A stretch of 11,164 bases of DNA from Bacteroidales bacterium (GTDB taxonomy: Bacteria; Bacteroidota; Bacteroidia; Bacteroidales; UBA1402): contig JALNXZ010000032.1 of NCBI GenBank assembly GCA_023230125.1, positions 1 through 11,164 of the forward strand, written 5' to 3'. Position 1 is the first letter of the stretch. Every line of letters begins with the position of its first letter. The notes under the pieces were generated by a model that was not told the DNA's origin, searched no databases, and was given only the letters and a program-made list of their open reading frames with translations. The position numbers and the translations under genes are program-made. Below, in pieces: positions 7,483 to 11,164 of the stretch.

Positions 7483-7537
7483 CAACAAATGATAAACGCC
7501 ATAACTCGGCGTTGAAAAATTTATTTGTATTTTTCTA
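7483..7537. repeat. 55-bp direct repeat, copy 1 (outer, after abiEii)
   Basis: Identical over 55 bp to 9360-9414. Similarity continues to about 7550 with only three transitions (at 7538, 7545 and 7548). The repeat holds the stop codon and last codons of a WYL-type gene on the minus strand plus a hairpin-forming palindrome. The two copies bracket the abiE operon at a 1877-bp offset. Confidence 0.95.
7495..7513. promoter_or_regulatory. 19-bp palindromic motif, copy 1 (upstream of Big_2 gene)
   Basis: AACGCCATAACTCGGCGTT: perfect 6-bp arms (AACGCC/GGCGTT) around a 7-nt spacer. It starts 43 bp upstream of the Big_2 gene's start codon and about 95 bp downstream of abiEii. It could be an operator, or a hairpin terminator for the abiE transcript; the following minus-strand bases (TTTATCATTTG) make only a poor U-tract. 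Confidence 0.45.
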
Positions 7538-7550
7538 CTGCTTTCCTCAG
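7521..7550 (-). pseudogene. 3'-terminal remnant of a second WYL regulator gene
   Basis: On the minus strand this reads LRKAVEKYK-stop, against LRKAIEKYK-stop at the end of the intact WYL gene. The three base differences between the copies are all transitions; two are silent and one changes Ile to Val. That pattern suggests the tail of a diverged homologous WYL gene rather than a simple fresh duplication. Upstream in frame the similarity stops within a few codons and a TGA appears, so the rest of the gene is absent. It sits 58 nt downstream of the abiEii stop. This is inferred from a short match, but it lies in the same position relative to the hairpin as in the intact gene. Confidence 0.6.
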
Positions 7551-7608
7551 TATATTATAACCTATTCAAGATGAGACAACCTTGTCCAGTCTTCCTCGTA
7601 GCTCATAT

Positions 7609-8523
7609 CTATTCATTGATGTTAAGCACCTGCTTCAACTTCTCAATTTCCTCCTGCCATTTTGCAGGATTAGATTTCTTGAGTTTTTGGATGTTGAGTT
7701 GTTTCCACTGAACAGATGGATAATTTTTGAATGAATCATATTCAGATACTTCCCAATTTGGATCTCCACTTTCAAATGCAATCAAGAATGATTTATCTTC
7801 GTCTGTTAGCATATCGTTAACGCTTTTAATAAGATTCCAGCGTGTCTCTTCAAACTCGGAATAATCAAATTCAACGTCAGTCATACCCACAAATTGATTC
7901 ACCATAGCATCTCGTTGGTCAATTAAGTTGGGAGCAAACGATTCGCGTATTGGACGGTCGCTACCCAAAAGGCAAAAAATAAATCCAGGCTTAATACTAT
8001 CAAAGTCCACATCCATGTATTTAACATCAAACAGATCTCTTGGATGTTGGCGGGATAATGCTGCCGCAACCTTACCTCCGTAAAGCAATGAAAGTGGAAC
8101 AATATTGGCTTCACAATAAAGTCCGAACTGCTCCTGCGCTTTCTCACATAGTGGCATTGCGACTATATCACCACCAACGATTCCTCTTTTAGTCTGATTC
8201 ACTTCAATCTTTATCTGCTTGCCTTTATATTCGCAGAGAAGTTTGCAACTATCGGGACGGTGGGTGATATTGACACCCCTGAGCGATTTCTTTACTTTTT
8301 CTGCAATTGCCAATAATCTATTGTTTATGTTGGTAATGCTTGTATTTCTATCCTCAAGCGGAATATATGTCAAGTCAATATCGATCGAGTAACGAGGTAG
8401 ATTTTTGACAAAAAGATTTATCGCTGTACCTCCGTGTATTGCAAAACACTCTTCACCGGCAACAATGGGAATAATCTTTAAAAGTACTTCAACTTTTTTA
8501 GTATATACATTATTCATAATCAT
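7609..8523 (-). CDS. abiEii: AbiEii nucleotidyltransferase toxin (type IV TA / abortive infection)
   Basis: A 304-residue protein of the AbiEii/AbiGii family, toxins with a DNA polymerase beta-like (MNT) fold that act in type IV toxin-antitoxin and phage abortive infection systems and, in studied members, transfer nucleotides to RNA. Visible motifs are FAIHGGTAINLF (27-38; G31-G32-T33), the metal-binding RYSIDIDLTYI (44-54; D48 and D50), KIEVN (105-109; probable third acidic residue E107) and GGKVAAALSRQHPRDLFDV (149-167), the family's signature block with K151, R158 and D163. The length is typical. It overlaps the end of the abiEi gene by 14 nt if the ATG at 8523 is used, or by 8 nt from the ATG at 8517 (MNNVY); either implies coupled translation. 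All motifs are intact, so it is probably functional. Confidence 0.92.
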   Translation of the reverse strand: MIMNNVYTKKVEVLLKIIPIVAGEECFAIHGGTAINLFVKNLPRYSIDIDLTYIPLEDRNTSITNINNRLLAIAEKVKKSLRGVNITHRPDSCKLLCEYKGKQIKIEVNQTKRGIVGGDIVAMPLCEKAQEQFGLYCEANIVPLSLLYGGKVAAALSRQHPRDLFDVKYMDVDFDSIKPGFIFCLLGSDRPIRESFAPNLIDQRDAMVNQFVGMTDVEFDYSEFEETRWNLIKSVNDMLTDEDKSFLIAFESGDPNWEVSEYDSFKNYPSVQWKQLNIQKLKKSNPAKWQEEIEKLKQVLNINE

Positions 8524-9271
8524 CCAGTTCTTTAGATATTGTTATCCCATATTTGTTGTTGTAAACGCCATTCTTTACTATGGAGCGTTTCCCTTCTCCC
8601 AAATCTACCTTCGAAAGGCTTATCGCATGAAACCATGGATGCTTTGATTTCTCCGCCATATAAAGAAACAACCGTTTCACCTTTACAGAGGTGCATGCTT
8701 CAAGTAGTTGCTGTACCAATTTAGGGCGAAGCGTCGTTAGCATCTCCATAACGTAGTATGTGTCCATTATGGAGTAATAGGCCGGCACGAGATGCAAACA
8801 CTCCATAAACGCTCTTTCGGGTGACGAGACCAACAGCTCTACACCATTAACCTCCATTTCCTCTATGCCTATAAAATCACTGCCGAATATTTTGGTGGTA
8901 AAATATCGAACCTCCATATCCCAGGAGTTATTTAGTAACCAGAAAGGAAGCCTTTGCGATGTTTGAGTAAATAGATATGCTGTAGGCTTACCCATTGCCA
9001 CAAAGTGTGAGAAGCCTCTTAAATCGAGAGCGGTCGAAGCTCCTACAAAACACTTCTTTCCCAACTGTCTGTTGTATGAGGATATGGCGGCATACAGTGT
9101 TGGAACGTCTCCGACCCTATAATAAACACCTTGTGATAATCGACTTAGCCAACCGGATGTTACACACAAACTTTGCTCTTTGGTCGACATATTTTGTTTT
9201 GTCATCCAAGAGGATATCAGCAAGGAGTTTTTAGGCACCTGCTGAAGCAGTAAGTTTATTTTAGTTGCCAT
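8510..9271 (-). CDS. abiEi: AbiEi antitoxin / transcriptional autorepressor
   Basis: A 253-residue protein encoded directly upstream of and overlapping abiEii, the expected order for this TA pair. The N-terminal ~90 residues contain a winged-helix-like region with the characteristic LSRLSQGVYYRVGD (43-56), where the antitoxin binds DNA. GKKCFVGASTALDLRGFSHF (71-90) and VELLVSSPERAFMECL (144-159) are blocks typical of AbiEi family proteins, and a C-terminal domain follows that neutralises the toxin. Known AbiEi proteins repress their own operon. A consensus Bacteroides promoter lies just upstream, with a short TATTTT-C-AAAATA palindrome overlapping its -33 box that could serve as an operator. 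The start ATG at 9271 fits that promoter with a short leader. Family assignment rests on motif pattern and gene order. Confidence 0.88.
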   Translation of the reverse strand: MATKINLLLQQVPKNSLLISSWMTKQNMSTKEQSLCVTSGWLSRLSQGVYYRVGDVPTLYAAISSYNRQLGKKCFVGASTALDLRGFSHFVAMGKPTAYLFTQTSQRLPFWLLNNSWDMEVRYFTTKIFGSDFIGIEEMEVNGVELLVSSPERAFMECLHLVPAYYSIMDTYYVMEMLTTLRPKLVQQLLEACTSVKVKRLFLYMAEKSKHPWFHAISLSKVDLGEGKRSIVKNGVYNNKYGITISKELDDYE

Positions 9272-9289
9272 ATAGGGAATTATTTACCG

Positions 9290-9320
9290 CAAATATAAAA
9301 CATAATAAACTATTTTCAAA
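9290..9320 (-). promoter_or_regulatory. Bacteroides-type promoter of the abiE operon
   Basis: On the minus strand a -33 box TTTG (9317-9320) and a -7 box TATATTTG (9290-9297) are separated by exactly 19 nt, matching the Bacteroides sigma-factor consensus TTTG-N19-21-TAnnTTTG. Transcription would begin around 9283, leaving a leader of roughly 12 nt before the abiEi ATG. A perfect 6+1+6 palindrome (9311-9323) overlaps the -33 box and is a possible AbiEi operator. Confidence 0.75.
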
Positions 9321-9339
9321 ATATGGGCTGTGGATAGAT

Positions 9340-9358
9340 AAAAAAAGACTGTTTTTTT
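9340..9358. repeat. A7-N5-T7 inverted repeat between the WYL gene and abiEi
   Basis: Seven A, then GACTG, then seven T, lying between the direct-repeat copy and the abiE promoter. It can form a weak stem and might help end leftward WYL transcription or bend the DNA upstream of the promoter. There is no GC stem, so a terminator role is uncertain. Confidence 0.35.
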
Positions 9359-9359
9359 G

Positions 9360-9414
9360 CAACAAATGATAAACGCCATAACTCGGCGTTGAAAAATTTA
9401 TTTGTATTTTTCTA
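9360..9414. repeat. 55-bp direct repeat, copy 2 (WYL 3' end)
   Basis: The partner of the copy at 7483-7537. It covers the last five codons and the stop of the intact WYL gene and the hairpin sequence beyond it. Because the copy at the gene's 3' end keeps the reading frame intact, the arrangement resembles integration at, or cassette exchange beside, a gene 3' end. Confidence 0.95.
9372..9390. promoter_or_regulatory. 19-bp palindromic motif, copy 2 (after WYL, upstream of abiEi)
   Basis: Same sequence as the copy at 7495-7513, here 7 nt beyond the WYL stop codon and about 100 bp upstream of the abiEi start, upstream of its promoter. As RNA it folds into a 6-bp stem with a 7-nt loop, so it may be the WYL gene's terminator; as DNA it may be an operator site. 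The sequence alone does not decide. Confidence 0.45.
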
Positions 9415-10300
9415 TTGCTTTTCTTAGTCTATCCGATACTTGAGTACGGAGTTCTGGCGGCGAAATCACTTCGACAAGCTCTCCGTAACCAAGTATTTCC
9501 ATTACAAAATCGAAAGTGATCGACAGATATAGTTTTACAACGAATGCTTCGGCGCTATCTTCTATCACCTTCTGAGAGTGATGCAGTACCGCGTCTTTAA
9601 TATACCGTCCCGCATCGGGTGAAAACTTCAGAACGACCTCCTGTGGATTGGGGTCTGTTTTTACGTAAATGCCAAAAGAGTAATAATAATAATAGTTCTC
9701 TAAATTTGCAGGAGGGGAAGCCTGATATTCTTGGATGCTAAACGCAACAACCCGGTCAAGGGAATATGTCCGGATTGCATCGGTATCCATTCGTTTTGCC
9801 ACGACATACCAACGCCCACGAAACTCTTTCAGCAACAAAGGAAGGAGGGTGCGTTCGGTAAACCGATTTTCCCAGTTCTTGTTATAGGTGAGCGTTATAA
9901 TCCTTTTGTTTTTGATGGCGAAAATCATTCGGCTTAAGTGTTCGGTTCCCAGGGGTGGCCGCGCTTCAAAGTGAAATATGCCGCTGAGATTGTTCATCAT
10001 TTTGAGTGAATGAAATACCTCCAATGATTCCATAAGTCTTTCGCTCTGAATTTCATCGGAAAACTCATCATTGATAGAATACAGCCCATCGATTCGGGAA
10101 TACCGGATATCAATATAAAACAGTTCACGGATGGCGTCTAGATCTCGCTGAAAAGTGCGGATCGATATCGTGTAGTCTTCTCCGGTTAAAGCCGACATTT
10201 CGTTCAGATAGCGTTGAATATCTGTGAAAGAGGCTTTCTGGCCTCGCTTCAATCTTCTGACAATGTGCAGGCATCGGGAAATGCAATCTTTTGTTCTCAT
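9398..10300 (-). CDS. WYL-domain transcriptional regulator
   Basis: A 300-residue protein with an N-terminal winged helix-turn-helix (about 1-76; ISIRTFQRDLDAIRELF at 45-61 is the recognition helix region), a WYL domain (about 120-190) with GRWYVVAKR (162-170; Leu of the name motif replaced by Val) and RTYSLDRV (177-184), and a C-terminal WCX extension (about 222-300) with ILGYGELVEVISPPELR (269-285). WYL proteins bind nucleic acid or nucleotide ligands and often control phage-defence genes (the BrxR/CapW type has this same layout). Here it lies just upstream of the abiE operon. A run of five Tyr (203-207) is encoded by a TTA/TAT-type triplet repeat. The ATG at 10300 is the natural start, and a palindrome 36 bp upstream may be its own operator. 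Target genes are inferred. Confidence 0.9.
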   Translation of the reverse strand: MRTKDCISRCLHIVRRLKRGQKASFTDIQRYLNEMSALTGEDYTISIRTFQRDLDAIRELFYIDIRYSRIDGLYSINDEFSDEIQSERLMESLEVFHSLKMMNNLSGIFHFEARPPLGTEHLSRMIFAIKNKRIITLTYNKNWENRFTERTLLPLLLKEFRGRWYVVAKRMDTDAIRTYSLDRVVAFSIQEYQASPPANLENYYYYYSFGIYVKTDPNPQEVVLKFSPDAGRYIKDAVLHHSQKVIEDSAEAFVVKLYLSITFDFVMEILGYGELVEVISPPELRTQVSDRLRKAIEKYK

Positions 10301-10335
10301 GGTAAGAGATATTAGATTTTGTAAAGTAAACGAAC

Positions 10336-10360
10336 CAAAACGACATAACTTGACGTTTTG
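10336..10360. promoter_or_regulatory. Palindrome upstream of the WYL gene (motif copy 3)
   Basis: Outer arms CAAAACG and CGTTTTG are perfect inverted repeats. The inner 19 bp, AACGACATAACTTGACGTT (10339-10357), match 16 of 19 positions of the motif in the 55-bp repeats. It lies 36-60 bp upstream of the WYL start codon, where an autorepressor would bind. The region 10301-10335 holds a -7-like TACTTTAC on the minus strand (10321-10328), but no matching -33 TTTG at the right spacing. Confidence 0.5.
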
Positions 10361-10416
10361 TAAAATAGTTTGTCTGGTCTGGAATTATTTGCGTCAATTC
10401 CTTCGAAACCGGAGTA

Positions 10417-10815
10417 TCAATTCATCGTTGTTGCTGTTCCCAACTGAACAATTATTTGAGAGTGTTTTTTAAAAGATGTAGAAACTTGTTTTGCTACCCA
10501 TTGTCGAAAAAGTGTACAGATAGGACTGTCCATCCGGTAACATAAAGCAAGGATCACTTCCAGATTGAAATATTCAACTATGCACTTTTGACCGTTTTCC
10601 AAAGTGTGAGGGCATTCTTTTTTCACCTCATTCTCCAAAAGTCCACCGGATTTAAAGAGCGATTTCAGGTTCGCTGCCACAGAAGAATGATAAACATTGA
10701 ATAAAGAGGCGATCTCGTTCTTTGTCATCCAGACAGTTCCATCTTCAGACAATTCAATGGAAACTTGAATACTTTTTGAATTGGCATTCCTGATTGTTAT
10801 TGTCCCGCGTTTCAT
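10417..10815 (-). CDS. Short RhuM-like DNA-binding protein
   Basis: A 132-residue protein matching the N-terminal half of the RhuM family. TVWMTKNEIASLFNVYHSSV (27-46) is a helix-turn-helix; ANLKSLFKSGGLLENEVKK (48-66) follows; VEYFNLEVILALCYRMDSP (79-97) and FRQWVAKQV (103-111) are the family's C-terminal blocks of this region. Full RhuM proteins are around 300 residues or more, so this is a short form, as often found beside Bacteroidetes integrases; its last ~20 residues are not conserved as far as I can tell. Its ATG overlaps the recombinase stop codon (ATGA) and is preceded by AGGAG, an unusually good ribosome-binding site for this group, so it is translationally coupled to the recombinase. 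A role in regulating or directing the recombinase is inferred. Confidence 0.75.
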   Translation of the reverse strand: MKRGTITIRNANSKSIQVSIELSEDGTVWMTKNEIASLFNVYHSSVAANLKSLFKSGGLLENEVKKECPHTLENGQKCIVEYFNLEVILALCYRMDSPICTLFRQWVAKQVSTSFKKHSQIIVQLGTATTMN

Positions 10816-11164
10816 ATCTCCTGTTTATTTAATGCAACTTTTTCTATCTCTTCCAGTTTACTAGAAAGCAACTGCATATCCCTGCTAATTTTTTCATTGG
10901 TTATGCGGGCATATATTTGGGTGGTTCGGATATTCGTATGCCCTAACATTTTAGATACGGTTTCGATGGGTACACCTTTGGATAGAGTGGTTGTCGTGGC
11001 GAAAGTGTGGCGTGCAAGATGGAAGGTTACATTCTTTTGGATGCCGCACAAGTCGGCAATTTCCTTCAGATAAGAGTTGAGCTTTTGATTGCTTAACACC
11101 GGAAGCAATTGCCCTTTGGGGAGTTTTCCTTCGTATTTCTTCAGGATAGTTAATGGAATATTCA
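10812..11164 (-). CDS. Tyrosine recombinase/integrase, C-terminal part (runs off the right edge)
   Basis: The frame is open from the right edge for 117 codons to a TGA at 10812-10814. It is the C-terminal catalytic domain of a Bacteroidetes phage-integrase-type tyrosine recombinase, of the conjugative-element or shufflon group: KGQLLPVLSNQKLNSYLKEI, then HLARHTFATT with the catalytic His and Arg of HxxR, VSKMLGHTNI with the second His, and the nucleophile Tyr in TTQIYARIT (codon at 10911-10913). The first catalytic Arg and the N-terminal SAM-like DNA-binding domain lie outside the window. All visible catalytic residues are intact. It is coupled by a 4-nt ATGA overlap to the RhuM-like gene. 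It could serve an integrated element or a local DNA-inversion system; no inverted-repeat target is evident here. Confidence 0.9.
   Translation of the reverse strand, partial: NIPLTILKKYEGKLPKGQLLPVLSNQKLNSYLKEIADLCGIQKNVTFHLARHTFATTTTLSKGVPIETVSKMLGHTNIRTTQIYARITNEKISRDMQLLSSKLEEIEKVALNKQEI

Noticed and set aside
7452..7502. Upstream start at 7502 for the Big_2 lipoprotein
   Set aside because: It would put 17 residues, partly encoded by the 55-bp repeat, ahead of a good lipoprotein signal peptide, so the ATG at 7451 is preferred.
7564..7608. A 14-codon ORF (MSYEEDWTRLSHLE) on the minus strand between abiEii and the direct repeat
   Set aside because: It is too short to support as a gene and no homologue is recognised; it may be a scrap of a lost gene end.
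10125..10397. A 90-codon minus-strand frame overlapping the start of the WYL gene
   Set aside because: It overlaps the helix-turn-helix coding region in another frame and its translation looks like out-of-frame DNA; the WYL start region is well supported.
10391..10404. Short match to a conserved 16S rRNA stretch (GTCAATTCCTT)
   Set aside because: Only about a dozen bases agree and the surrounding sequence is not rRNA, so it is a chance match.
1..11164. CRISPR arrays, tRNA or rRNA genes, replication origins
   Set aside because: I saw no regularly spaced repeats, no tRNA-like cloverleaf sequence and no rRNA segments on either strand by reading; no computation was run.

Overview
The window looks like accessory DNA from a Bacteroidales genome (Bacteroides or Parabacteroides type). 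The signs are a tyrosine recombinase of the Bacteroidetes conjugative-element type, lipoproteins of the style common there, weak or absent Shine-Dalgarno sequences, a WYL regulator, and one promoter that fits the Bacteroides -33 TTTG / -7 TAnnTTTG consensus exactly. The species cannot be named from the sequence.

Left part (1-2325, leftward, AT-rich): a compact operon with a HEPN/Toprim-N (HTN) type Toprim protein, then an FRG-domain protein overlapping it by 14 nt, then a third ORF starting 18 nt after the FRG stop and running off the left edge. Domain content and packing suggest a nucleic-acid-targeting defence or toxin-like module.

Middle (2326-5760): a badly decayed IS4-type transposase remnant separates that operon from a rightward cluster. 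The first rightward gene encodes a 684-residue protein with an N-terminal sacsin/NO VEIN-type GHKL ATPase and a C-terminal DUF3883 (NOV) nuclease-like domain. A 145-residue protein of unknown function starts 2 nt after its stop, and an 82-residue orphan follows. This ATPase-nuclease plus small partner is the best candidate for a poorly described anti-phage system. With the Toprim/FRG operon it forms a head-to-head pair.

Right part (5779-11164, all leftward, visibly less AT-rich): read in transcription order from the right edge, there is a tyrosine recombinase (N-terminus outside the window), a short RhuM-like DNA-binding protein translationally coupled to it, a WYL transcription regulator, an AbiEi/AbiEii type IV toxin-antitoxin pair, an Ig-like (Big_2) lipoprotein and a small lipoprotein.

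Two structural features tie the right part together. A 55-bp perfect direct repeat, consisting of the WYL gene's 3' end plus a hairpin, brackets the abiE operon; the outer copy carries the last codons of a second, lost WYL gene. A 19-bp palindromic motif within that repeat also occurs upstream of the WYL gene, so a copy lies upstream of the WYL gene, of abiEi and of the Big_2 gene. This suggests a shared operator, possibly for the WYL protein, and cassette-style exchange of the cargo downstream of it.
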